The notes below the pieces were generated by a model. The model saw nothing but the letters and a program-made list of their open reading frames with translations, had not been told where the DNA came from and ran no database searches. DNA of 64,000 nucleotides from Pseudolabrys sp. FHR47 (GTDB lineage Bacteria; Pseudomonadota; Alphaproteobacteria; Rhizobiales; Xanthobacteraceae). Positions within the stretch are counted from its first letter, which is position 1. Every line of letters begins with the position of its first letter. The position numbers and the translations under genes were made by a program. Where the stretch lies: positions 1,491,001 to 1,555,000 of the forward strand of contig NZ_CP039740.1 of NCBI RefSeq assembly GCF_005153485.1. The letters run 5' to 3'. This document shows positions 49,236 to 59,800 of the stretch, piece by piece.

Positions 49236-49754
49236 GTGCTGATCCCGGAACGCCACGAGGACGACCGTGGCTGGTTCGCCGAGACGTTCAGGCTGGACCG
49301 GTTTGAAGCCGAGGCCGGCAACGTAACTTTCGTCCAGCACAGCCGATCGCTATCCCAGCAAAGGGGAACGGTGAGGGGGCTCCATTTCCAGGTAGAGCCG
49401 GCCGCGCAAGGCAAGCTCGTCAAGGTTTCGCGCGGACGCATCTTCGATGTGGCGGTCGATCTGAGGTCGTCGTCGCCGACCTATGGCGGGCACGTGGCTG
49501 TCGATCTATCGGCCGACAATGGACGGCAGTTATGGATTCCCGCCGGCTTCGCCCATGGCTTCTGTACGCTCGAGGACGATTGCGAAGTCGCCTACATGCT
49601 GACGGACTACTACAGCGTTCAGCACGAACGCGGCCTTCGGTGGGACGATCCGGCCCTGGCGATCCGATGGCCGGTGGATACCGATCGGGCCACTCTGTCG
49701 GCTAGGGACAAGCAACAACCGTCGCTGGCGCAGCTGCGCGCGGTGTTCACTTAA
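49236..49754 (+). CDS. rfbC: dTDP-4-dehydrorhamnose 3,5-epimerase (5' end apparently damaged)
   Basis: 172 residues from GTG 49236. The cupin epimerase motifs are clear: DDRGWFAETF, VQHSRSLSQQRGTVRGLHFQ with the catalytic His, FDVAVDLRSSSPTYG, and the IPAGFAHGF turn. It would make dTDP-L-rhamnose precursor. The first family strand is missing. Upstream, GAAGGG then ATG 49201, a TAG codon and VDRFDIEG in another frame look like the lost N-terminus, needing one stop reversal and one inserted base near 49231. The GTG has TGAAGG 6 nt upstream and might rescue expression. Likely a decayed start or sequence error. Confidence 0.78.
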   Translation: MLIPERHEDDRGWFAETFRLDRFEAEAGNVTFVQHSRSLSQQRGTVRGLHFQVEPAAQGKLVKVSRGRIFDVAVDLRSSSPTYGGHVAVDLSADNGRQLWIPAGFAHGFCTLEDDCEVAYMLTDYYSVQHERGLRWDDPALAIRWPVDTDRATLSARDKQQPSLAQLRAVFT

Positions 49755-49789
49755 GGTACGAGCAGCGGTTCAATCCGACCGGACCGGCG

Positions 49790-50113
49790 CTATCGCCCCT
49801 GATAGGACGGCGTGCGCACGACAAGCCCGTCGAGCGCCTCGGTCACCGTGATCTGACACGACAGCCGCGAGTTGGCGCGCACGTCGAAGGCGGCGTCAAG
49901 TTCGGCGTCCTCGGACGGCGAGGGCGGGCCAACGCGCTCGACCCAGGCTTCATCGACATAAATATGACACGTGGCGCAGGTGCAGCCGCCGCCGCATTCG
50001 GCGACGATGCTGCTGATGTCGTTGCGTAGCGCCGTCTCCATGACCGAGGCGCCGAGTTCGGCCTCGACCTCGTGAACGGTGCCGTCATGTTCGATGAAGG
50101 TGATCTTGGGCAT
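49790..50113 (-). CDS. 2Fe-2S ferredoxin
   Basis: 107 residues. Cluster ligands are in CGGGCTCATC (C-x5-C-x2-C, about 40-49) with the last Cys in SRLSCQITV near residue 85. It resembles adrenodoxin/putidaredoxin-type ferredoxins that feed oxygenases. It lies 19 bp after the ferredoxin reductase gene, and both follow boxR on the minus strand, so it could carry electrons to the BoxB epoxidase. That link is inference. Confidence 0.9.
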   Translation of the reverse strand: MPKITFIEHDGTVHEVEAELGASVMETALRNDISSIVAECGGGCTCATCHIYVDEAWVERVGPPSPSEDAELDAAFDVRANSRLSCQITVTEALDGLVVRTPSYQGR

Positions 50114-50132
50114 GATGCTTGTTCGTTGATGT

Positions 50133-52096
<1,964 letters not shown>

Positions 52097-52111
52097 GAGC
52101 TACCTGTATCA

Positions 52112-52125
52112 TGCACTATAATGCT
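52112..52125. promoter_or_regulatory. Candidate BoxR operator, boxR side
   Basis: TGCA (52112-52115), six bases, TGCT (52122-52125), 16 bp upstream of the boxR start. It matches the second site with one half-site change. BzdR is known to bind TGCA repeats in larger palindromes. Confidence 0.5.
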
Positions 52126-52193
52126 AAATCAACGGAATTTTCGAACTATTGTGAATTAAAACGTTGCCCGCTACCGGGAGAGGTGTTAGAGAC

Positions 52194-52211
52194 TATGCAA
52201 AATAATGCATA
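52194..52211. promoter_or_regulatory. Candidate BoxR operator, boxC side
   Basis: TATGCA (52194-52199), six bases, TGCATA (52206-52211): a perfect inverted repeat 33 bp before the boxC ATG, where a repressor would block the promoter. Confidence 0.6.
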
Positions 52212-52244
52212 TCTCGCCATTTCTCGCAGGGAAGATACGCCGGG

Positions 52245-53930
52245 ATGACCGACACCGCCGAACCCCGCATCGTCGATTACCGCACCGATCCATCGCGCTA
52301 TCGTCATTGGCGCATCGAGATCGACGGTAACGTCGCCAATTTGATCATGGACGTCGATCCGGCCGGTGGCCTCAAGCCGGATTACGAACTCAAGCTCAAC
52401 TCCTACGATCTCGGCGTCGATATCGAACTCAACGACGCGGTGCAGCGCCTGCGTTTCGAGCATCCGGAAGTCCAGGCCGTCGTCATCAAGTCCGGCAAGG
52501 ACAATGTGTTCTGCGCCGGCGCCAATATCCGCATGCTCGGCAAGTCGACGCACCAGTGGAAGGTGAACTTCTGCAAGTTCACCAACGAGACGCGCCTTGC
52601 CATTGAAGATGCCAGCGCCAATTCCGGCCAGAAGTATATGGCGGCCGTCAGCGGCGCCTGCGCCGGCGGTGGCTATGAACTCGCGCTCGCGGCCGAGCAC
52701 ATCATGCTGATTGACGATCGTCGCTCGGCGGTGTCGCTGCCGGAGACGCCGCTGCTCGCAGTGCTGCCGGGTACCGGCGGCCTCACGCGCGTCACCGACA
52801 AGCGCAAGGTGCGCCGCGACCGCGCCGATTTCTTCTGCGCCACGGAGGAGGGCCTGCGCGGCGCCAAGGCGGTGGAATGGAAGCTGGTCGACGAGGCAGT
52901 GCCGCCGTCGAAGTGGCAGGACGCGGTGAAGGCCCGCGCCGCCGAGATCGCCAAACAATCCGATCGTCCGGCCAATGCCAAGGGCATTGCGCTGACGCCG
53001 CTTGAGCGCACCATCACCGAAGGCCGCGTCAGCTACTCCCATGTCGAAGTCGAGATCGAGCGCGACAAGTCGATTGCGACCATTATCGTCAAGGCGCCGA
53101 ATGAAGCGGCTCCTGACTCGGTTGAGGCGGTGCACACAAAGGGCGCGGCTTTCTGGCCGCTGGCGATGGCGCGCGAACTCGAGGATGCCATTCTGCATCT
53201 GCGCACCAACGAGCCGACGATCAATCTTGTGGTGCTCAAGACCGAAGGCGATGCCAAGGCGGTGCTGAGCCATGACGACGTGTTGCTCAATGGCCATGAT
53301 GGTGGTCACAATGATTGGCTGCTGCGCGAAATCCGTCATTACGTGAAGCGTGTGTTCAAGCGTCTCGATGTGACGCCAAAGACGTTGATGGCCCTGGTCG
53401 AGCCCGGTTCGTGTTTTGCCGGCACGCTGGCCGAACTCGTCTTCGTTGCCGACCGGTCGGCGATGCTGATCGGTACGCGCGAGGGCGACAACCGCGCGCC
53501 GGCAGCGATCACGCTGGGCAAGGCCAATTTCGGGTCCTATCCGATGGGCAATGGTCTGACGCGCCTCCAGACACGCTTCCTCGACGACGACGTGTCGCTC
53601 AAGGCCGCCGAAGCGAAAATCGGCGAGCCGCTCGAAGCCGAGGACGCGCTTGATCTCGGCCTCGTCACCTTCGCTTATGAGGATTTTGACTGGGACGACG
53701 AATTGCGCGTAATGACGGAAGAGCGCGCTTCGTTCTCTCCAGATGCGCTGACGGGCTTGGAGGCCAATTTGCGCTTCGCCGGTCCCGAGACCATGGAAAC
53801 GAAAATCTTCGGCCGGCTGACCGCCTGGCAGAACTGGATTTTCCAGCGCCCCAACGCCATCGGCGAGCAGGGCGCTTTGAAGCTCTACGGCAGCGGCGTG
53901 AAGCCGACGTTTAATAAAGAGAGAGTTTGA
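52245..53930 (+). CDS. boxC: 2,3-epoxybenzoyl-CoA dihydrolase BoxC
   Basis: 561 residues, the usual length. It belongs to the crotonase superfamily: VVIKSGKDNVFCAGANIRML and CAGGGYELALAAEHIMLID carry the oxyanion-hole segments, and a second crotonase-like half follows (LVEPGSCFAGTLAELVFV). It opens and cleaves 2,3-epoxybenzoyl-CoA made by BoxB, releasing formate and a C6 semialdehyde-CoA. It is divergent from boxR and first in a boxC-boxB operon. Confidence 0.94.
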   Translation: MTDTAEPRIVDYRTDPSRYRHWRIEIDGNVANLIMDVDPAGGLKPDYELKLNSYDLGVDIELNDAVQRLRFEHPEVQAVVIKSGKDNVFCAGANIRMLGKSTHQWKVNFCKFTNETRLAIEDASANSGQKYMAAVSGACAGGGYELALAAEHIMLIDDRRSAVSLPETPLLAVLPGTGGLTRVTDKRKVRRDRADFFCATEEGLRGAKAVEWKLVDEAVPPSKWQDAVKARAAEIAKQSDRPANAKGIALTPLERTITEGRVSYSHVEVEIERDKSIATIIVKAPNEAAPDSVEAVHTKGAAFWPLAMARELEDAILHLRTNEPTINLVVLKTEGDAKAVLSHDDVLLNGHDGGHNDWLLREIRHYVKRVFKRLDVTPKTLMALVEPGSCFAGTLAELVFVADRSAMLIGTREGDNRAPAAITLGKANFGSYPMGNGLTRLQTRFLDDDVSLKAAEAKIGEPLEAEDALDLGLVTFAYEDFDWDDELRVMTEERASFSPDALTGLEANLRFAGPETMETKIFGRLTAWQNWIFQRPNAIGEQGALKLYGSGVKPTFNKERV

Positions 53931-53936
53931 CAATGC

Positions 53937-54057
53937 GTGCCCCGGGCGCGCTGCGGCATGAAATGCCGCTGCGCAGAACCGGGGCCGTCACAACCGACGA
54001 CCTGGAACGGTCCCGGGTCTGCAGCGCACCGCAAGCGCGCTGCGCTGCGCCCGGGAA
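53937..54057. repeat. Palindromic element between boxC and boxB
   Basis: The arm GCGCTGCGGCAT pairs with ATGCCGCTGCGC with one mismatch and a 3-nt loop, and CCCGGGCGCG at the left pairs with GCGCCCGGG at the right. The pattern resembles the short GC-rich intergenic palindromes common in Bradyrhizobium relatives. Confidence 0.65.
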
Positions 54058-54077
54058 AAGTGGATAGGAAACAGCCC

Positions 54078-55523
54078 ATGAACATCGTCAATGTCGATTA
54101 CGACGGCCTGATCCCCAACAATGTCGGCCTCAACTCCGATGCACGCGTCAAGCGCGCGCTGGAGAAGTGGCACCCCGGCTACATCAATTGGTGGAACGAC
54201 ATGGGGCCGGAAGGCTTCCAGGAAGCGCTGGTTTATCTGCGCACCGCGGTGTCGGTCGATCCGAAGGGCTGGGCCAAGTTCGATTACGTGCGCATGCCGG
54301 AATATCGCTGGGGTATCCTGCTGGCGCCGCAGGTCGAGGATCGCAAGATCCCGTTCGGCGCGCACAAGGGCGAGAAGGCCTGGCAGGAAGTGCCTGGCGA
54401 GTATCGCGCTCTGCTGCGCCGCCTCATTGTCATCCAGGGCGACACCGAGCCGGCTTCGGTCGAGCAGCAGCGCCATCTCGGCAAGACCGCGCCCTCGCTC
54501 TACGACATGCGTAACCTGTTCCAGGTCAATGTCGAGGAGGGCCGTCATCTGTGGGCGATGGTCTACCTGCTGCACAAGTATTTCGGCAGCGAAGGCCGCG
54601 ACGAGGCTGACGCGCTGCTCGAGCGCCGCTCGGGCGACGCCGATACGCCGCGCATGCTCGGCGCCTTCAATGAAAAGACGCCGGACTGGCTGTCCTTCTT
54701 CATGTTCACCTACTTCACCGATCGCGACGGCAAGATGCAGCTCGAAGCGCAGGCGCAGTCCGGTTTCGATCCCCTGTCGCGCACCTGCCGCTTCATGCTG
54801 ACGGAAGAAGCGCACCACATGTTCGTCGGTGAGACTGGCGTGACGCGCATCGTCGAGCGTACCTGCGAGGCGATGAAGCAGGCCGGCATCGACGATCCGA
54901 ACGATATCGAGGCGGTGCGCAAGCTCGGCGTCATCGACTTGCCGACCGTGCAGAAGAAGCTCAACCTGCATTGCTCGCTGTCGCTCGACCTGTTCGGCAA
55001 CGAAATCTCGACCAACGCGGCCAACGCCTTCCACGCCGGCATCAAGGGCCGCTTCCGCGAAGAGCGGCTCACCGGCGACGACCATAGGCTGGAGAACGAT
55101 AGCTACAAGGTCGCACGCCTTAAGGACGGCAAGATCGTGACTGAGGACGCCCCGGCCTTGTCGGCGCTCAACATGCGCCTGCGCGATGACTATCTGAAGG
55201 ATTGCGAACTCGGCGTGTCGCGCTGGAACAAGGCCATCGAGGCATCAGGCATACAGTTCCAACTCAATCTGCCGCATCAGGCGTTCCACCGGCAGATCGG
55301 CGAGTTCTCCAAGATCAAGGCCGATCCGAAGGGCAACGTTCTCGACGAGGCGGCCTGGGATAAGGTGCGGGACGACCATCTGCCGAACGACAATGACCGC
55401 GTCTATATCGAGAGCCTGATGCAGCCCGAGATGGAGCCCGGCAAATTCGCATCGTGGATCGCGCCGCCCAAGGTCGGCATCGACAACAAGTCGGGCGATT
55501 TCGAGTATGTGAAGCTGGCGTAG
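54078..55523 (+). CDS. boxB: Benzoyl-CoA 2,3-epoxidase, oxygenase subunit BoxB
   Basis: 481 residues from ATG 54078, close to the known BoxB length; the open frame to 53937 is inside a repeat. Diiron-type segments are seen as NVEEGRHLWAMVYLLHKYFG and TEEAHHMFVGETGV, both with the E-xx-H pattern, plus an earlier Glu. It epoxidises benzoyl-CoA with O2 and electrons from a reductase. ATAGGAAA precedes the ATG. Its reductase partner BoxA is not seen, but a ferredoxin and reductase lie across boxR. Confidence 0.95.
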   Translation: MNIVNVDYDGLIPNNVGLNSDARVKRALEKWHPGYINWWNDMGPEGFQEALVYLRTAVSVDPKGWAKFDYVRMPEYRWGILLAPQVEDRKIPFGAHKGEKAWQEVPGEYRALLRRLIVIQGDTEPASVEQQRHLGKTAPSLYDMRNLFQVNVEEGRHLWAMVYLLHKYFGSEGRDEADALLERRSGDADTPRMLGAFNEKTPDWLSFFMFTYFTDRDGKMQLEAQAQSGFDPLSRTCRFMLTEEAHHMFVGETGVTRIVERTCEAMKQAGIDDPNDIEAVRKLGVIDLPTVQKKLNLHCSLSLDLFGNEISTNAANAFHAGIKGRFREERLTGDDHRLENDSYKVARLKDGKIVTEDAPALSALNMRLRDDYLKDCELGVSRWNKAIEASGIQFQLNLPHQAFHRQIGEFSKIKADPKGNVLDEAAWDKVRDDHLPNDNDRVYIESLMQPEMEPGKFASWIAPPKVGIDNKSGDFEYVKLA

Positions 55524-55524
55524 C

Positions 55525-55669
55525 GCCTTTTACCCTCCCCCTTGTGGGGAGGGTCGACTGCTTGAGCGTAAGCGAAAGCAGTCGGGGTGGGGGTGATTGC
55601 TACTCATCGCTACCCCCACCCCGGCTCACTTCGTTCGCCGACCCTCCCCACAAGGGGGAGGGTAAAGGC
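55525..55669. repeat. Large inverted repeat after boxB
   Basis: Arms at 55531-55556 and 55639-55664 are exact reverse complements over 26 bp, and the pairing extends two bases further. Each arm is itself a palindrome (CCCTCCCC / GGGGAGGG). GTCGACTGC and similar short palindromes lie in the middle. It sits between convergent boxB and the thioesterase gene and would act as a strong hairpin. Confidence 0.8.
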
Positions 55670-55674
55670 AAGCG

Positions 55675-56097
55675 CTACTCGAAAGCCGTAATCACCTCTT
55701 CCGGTATCGCCGCCGTCTTGATCTTCTGCGGGTCGTCCGGGTGCTTCACCGCCCAGACCCGCGTCTCGGTGCCTTCGTTGCGCAGGTCGCCGCCGAGCAG
55801 GATCTTGTGCTCGACCACGAAGCTCGAGCGACGGAATTCGGCGACCCGCGACACGATCTCGATCTCGTCGCCGTATTTGACAGGTTTCATGAAATTGGCG
55901 CCGGCATCGACCAGCGCGATGCCGATAATGCCGAAATGCTCATTGATGTCGTGGACCTTCACGCCGGTGGCGGCCGAGAACATCAGCCATGTGCTGGCGT
56001 CGAAGTAAGTGAAGAATTTCGGATTGAAGACGATGCCGGCCGGATCGCAGTCGCCCCAAGGCACGGTGAAGGAGCGGCGGTAGGTGAAGGACGTCAC
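55675..56097 (-). CDS. Acyl-CoA thioesterase, 4-hydroxybenzoyl-CoA thioesterase family
   Basis: 140 residues from GTG 56097, the usual hotdog-fold length; a longer frame to 56214 adds only Arg/Pro-rich residues. The catalytic motif WGDCDPAGIVFNPKFFTYFD is intact, and FMKPVKYGDEIEIVSRV follows. It probably hydrolyses aromatic or other acyl-CoA. Box clusters often include such an enzyme, perhaps to rescue CoA when benzoyl-CoA accumulates. GGAG lies about 10 nt before the GTG. Confidence 0.87.
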   Translation of the reverse strand: MTSFTYRRSFTVPWGDCDPAGIVFNPKFFTYFDASTWLMFSAATGVKVHDINEHFGIIGIALVDAGANFMKPVKYGDEIEIVSRVAEFRRSSFVVEHKILLGGDLRNEGTETRVWAVKHPDDPQKIKTAAIPEEVITAFE

Positions 56098-56149
56098 GCG
56101 CGAAGGTCTCCGCTTTTGATGCCGCGATTGTAGAGGGTCGGGTGCGCCG

Positions 56150-56824
56150 TTACGAGGCCTTGCCAGCGGTTTTCTTCGGACGCGGATCGGGCCATTCGGT
56201 CCGGTTGTGAGCATCGCGCTCGAAGGCGGTCGAACGGCGTTGCAGCTTCAGCGAGGCTTGGGGCGCGATCGGCAAATGCGGGGCCTCATCCAGCGCCAGC
56301 ATCAGCCAATCGAGGTCATCTTCCGGGGTCAACCAGCGCTCCGGCGCATAGCGCGTCAGCGCAAAGGGGCGTGAATATTCCATCAGCGATTTCTTGCCGC
56401 CCGGCAGGCAGTATTCGTGGACATACGACATGACCAGTTCGCGTGGGCTACGGTATACGGGATCGCGCCAGCGCAACACCGGATGGTTGGTCTTGCTGAT
56501 CGCACCCCACAGGCCGCGCTCCTGGAACACGGTGATGATGTGATCGCTATCGCTCGGCAGCGCCCTCAGATCGATCAGCCATGAGCGGCGGCCATGAAAG
56601 GCCAACGCCGCAACCGCGAACACCGCGCCTTCGGAGCAATGCGCCACCTTCTCCTTCAGCATCCGTCGCGGCGACATCGCGGTATCGCCGTCAATGCTGA
56701 AATTGGCGGGCATCTTGTCGAGAAAGGTCTGCACTTTGTGCGGCCTGTCGAGGCGCGCGAATAGGCGCCGCTCGGCGGGCGTGAGCAGGCTGGTCAGGCG
56801 TTTGCGGTAGGTAGGTGTCACCAT
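56150..56824 (-). CDS. Conserved-looking protein, possible transglutaminase-like fold
   Basis: 224 residues from ATG 56824. I do not recognise the family with certainty. AHCSEGAVFAVAALAFHGRR near residue 60 and DSDHIITVFQ near 95 place a Cys at the start of a helix and a His on a strand, the arrangement of transglutaminase-like cysteine enzymes. No signal peptide is seen. Its C-terminus is Arg/Lys-rich. It lies 40 bp after the giant TPR gene and might share its transcript. Confidence 0.65.
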   Translation of the reverse strand: MVTPTYRKRLTSLLTPAERRLFARLDRPHKVQTFLDKMPANFSIDGDTAMSPRRMLKEKVAHCSEGAVFAVAALAFHGRRSWLIDLRALPSDSDHIITVFQERGLWGAISKTNHPVLRWRDPVYRSPRELVMSYVHEYCLPGGKKSLMEYSRPFALTRYAPERWLTPEDDLDWLMLALDEAPHLPIAPQASLKLQRRSTAFERDAHNRTEWPDPRPKKTAGKAS

Positions 56825-56864
56825 CGCCTTCAATCTAGGCGATTCGGGTGGTCGTCGTTCGAGT

Positions 56865-59800
56865 CTAGCGCCTACCGAGTGGGCGACGTTCGGGCGGATG
56901 CGGCACCCGTGCCACTTGACGGCGTGTCGCGCGCGGTCGTGCCTGCGGCATCGGCACGTCGACGCCCTCGACCGCCTGGGCATGGGCGGCGATGGCCGGC
57001 GCTTCGGCGCGCGGGGACGGGCTCGGCATCGGCACATCGACCTTCACGTCGGGCTTCGCCGGCGTCACAGGCGCCAATAGCGCCGGGCTCGGCGGCGGGA
57101 AGGTATCGGGCGAATAGGCGTAGCTGTTGTAACGGTTGTTGCGGATCGGCTGGCCGGCATCGCGAATGATGCGGTCGCCTTCGCGCCGGTTCTCATAGGC
57201 GACGCCGCGGCCCGAGAACGACACGGCATAAGAGGGCGTCAGGTCGATGGTCGCATCGGCCGCGGACACGGTGCGGTCGAAATCGCGACGGTCGGGCGTG
57301 AGGCCGCGGTCGAGGAAGGCCGAGGCGAAGTTCGGATTGAACTTGATCGCCTGGTTCATGTCGCGGCTGGAACGGTCGAAATCGCGGGTGTCGTAGTAGG
57401 CGAAACCGCGGTTATAGAGCGCCAGAGCATAGTTGGGATCGATCGCCAGCGCGGCGTTGTAATCGGCGATGGCGCGGTCCATGTCGCGCTTGTTGCGATA
57501 AGCGAAGCCGCGGTTGTTGAGCGCGCGGGCGTTCTTTGGCTCGAGCTTGATGGCCTGGGCAAAGTTTGCAATCGCCTCGTCGAAACTGCCTTTGCTGTCA
57601 TAGGCGAGGCCGCGGCCGTTATAGGCGTCCGCGTTGCTGGCATTGAGTTTGATGGCGGCATCGTAGTCGGCAATGGCGCGGTCGTAATCGCGCCTCTCGG
57701 CATAGACGCTGGCGCGATTGAAGTAGGCGAGGGCGTAGTTGGCGTCGCGCTTGATGGCATCGCCGAAATCGGCGAGGGCGCGATCGTTATCGCCCTTGTG
57801 GCGCAGCGCGAAGCCGCGGTTGTTGTAGGCGACCGCGTTGTCGGCATCGAGCTTGAGCGCCGCGTCGAAATCGGCGATGGCGGCATCGAATTCCCCGCGC
57901 AGGCCGCGCGTCGTGCCGCGATCGGTGAAGGCGGCCGACGACTTGCCGTCGAGCTTCACGGCCTGATCGAAATCGGCGACGGCGCGCTCGATATCGCCTT
58001 TCATACGGAAGGCGCGGCCGCGGCTCTGATAGGCCAGCGCATTCCTCGGTTCGATGCGGATCGCCTGGCTGAAGTCGTTGACAGCACGATCGAAGTCACG
58101 CTTGTCGCGCCAGGCGACGGCGCGGCGGTAATAGACGTCGGCGGAGTTGCCGTCGTGGCGGAGCGACTCGGTGAAGTCGGCAATGGCGCGGTCCAGATCG
58201 CCGCGCGTGTAGACCGCGGCGCCGCGCTGGGCGTAAGCGAGTGCGAACTTGCCGTCGAGCTTGATGGCCTCGCCGAAGTCGGACACGGCGCGGTCGATGT
58301 CGTTCTTGAGACGGTAGGCGATGCCACGGTTATAGAAGGCCAGCGCATTGGTCCGGTCGTACTTGATCGCCTCGGTGAGGTCGATGATGGCGCGGTCGGC
58401 GTCGCCCAGGGCGCCGTAGGATAGGCCGCGGTCGTAATAGGCCAGTGCATAATCGGGTTTGAGCTTGAGCGCGGCGTCGAAGTCGGCGATGGCGCGCTGG
58501 AATTCGCGCTTGAGCTCGTAGGCATTGCCGCGGTTGTAGTGGGCGACTGCATAGGCCGGGTTCAGCTTCAGCGCCTGTTCGAAGCTGGCAATGGCCTGAT
58601 CGACCTGCTTCTTGTCGCGCAGGGCAAGGCCGCGATTGTAGAAGGCGAAGCTGTTGGACGGATCGAGCTTCACCGCCTGCTCGAAATCGGCCAGCGCACG
58701 GTCGACATCGCCGCGCGCGCCGTGCGCGACGCCGCGGTCGTTGTAGCCCTGCGCGTAGCCCGGATTGACCTTGATCGCCTGCGACAGGTCGGCGACGGCG
58801 CGGTCGAAGTCGCGAACATTGGCGAAGGCATTGCCGCGGTTGTTGAGGGTGGCGGCGTCCGACGGCGACAGCTTCAGCGCGCTGGAATAGTCGGCGGCGG
58901 CACCGGCATAGTCGCCCTTGTCGTATTTGGCGTTGCCGCGGTTATAGAAGGCGGCGGCGTAATTCGCGTTCAGCTTCACCGCCTGGTCGTAATCGGCGAT
59001 GGCCTTGTCGAGCTGGCCGGTGGCGGCGTGGACGATAGCGCGGTTGTTGTAGAGCGGTGCGTATTTCGGATCGAGCGCGATGGCCTGGTCGAAATCGGCA
59101 ATGGCACGGCCCGTCTCGCCCTTGATGCCATAGACGATGCCGCGATCATTGAAGGCCAGAGCCTGGCCGGAGCTCAGCCGGATGGCCTGCGTCAGGTCTG
59201 CAAGCGCCTTGTCGAAATCGCCTTTGCTGGCCAGCGCGTAGCCGCGTGCCGAATAGGCGGGGGCGAGCTTGCCGTCGATGGCGAGCGCCTGATTGTAGTG
59301 CTGGATGGCGCGGTCGAATTCGTATTTCTCCTGAAGCGCGGCGCCCAGATTGTAGAAAGCCTGCGCGTTCTTCGGGTCGAGCTTCACCGTCTGCTCGAAA
59401 TCGGCGATGGCGCGGTCGAACGAATCACGGTCGTAGTGGGCGACGCCGCGGTCGAACCAGGCCAGCGCGTCCTTCGGATTGAGTTTGAGCGCGGCGTCGT
59501 AATTGGCGATCGCCTTGTCGATGTCGCGCTTCTGGTACCAGGCGTTGCCGCGGTTGTAATAGGCCACTGAGAAGTTCGGATTGATTTTGATGGCGCGGTC
59601 GAAATCGGCGATGGCGCGGTCATAGTCCTTGCGCGCCGCCAGCGCGATGCCGCGGTCGTTATAGGCCAATGCGAAGATCGGGCTCGCCTGCAGTCGCGTT
59701 TCGGTCTCCTCGAGGTCGCGGTCATAACCGCGCTGGCCGCGGATGTCGTTGCCGCGCGGGCTCGAGGCGATCGAGTAGGCGGGGTTGAGCCTGGTCGCGG

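Noticed and set aside
52146..53933. 595-residue minus-strand frame opposite boxC
   Set aside because: Antisense shadow of BoxC; it would also cross the boxR-boxC promoter region.
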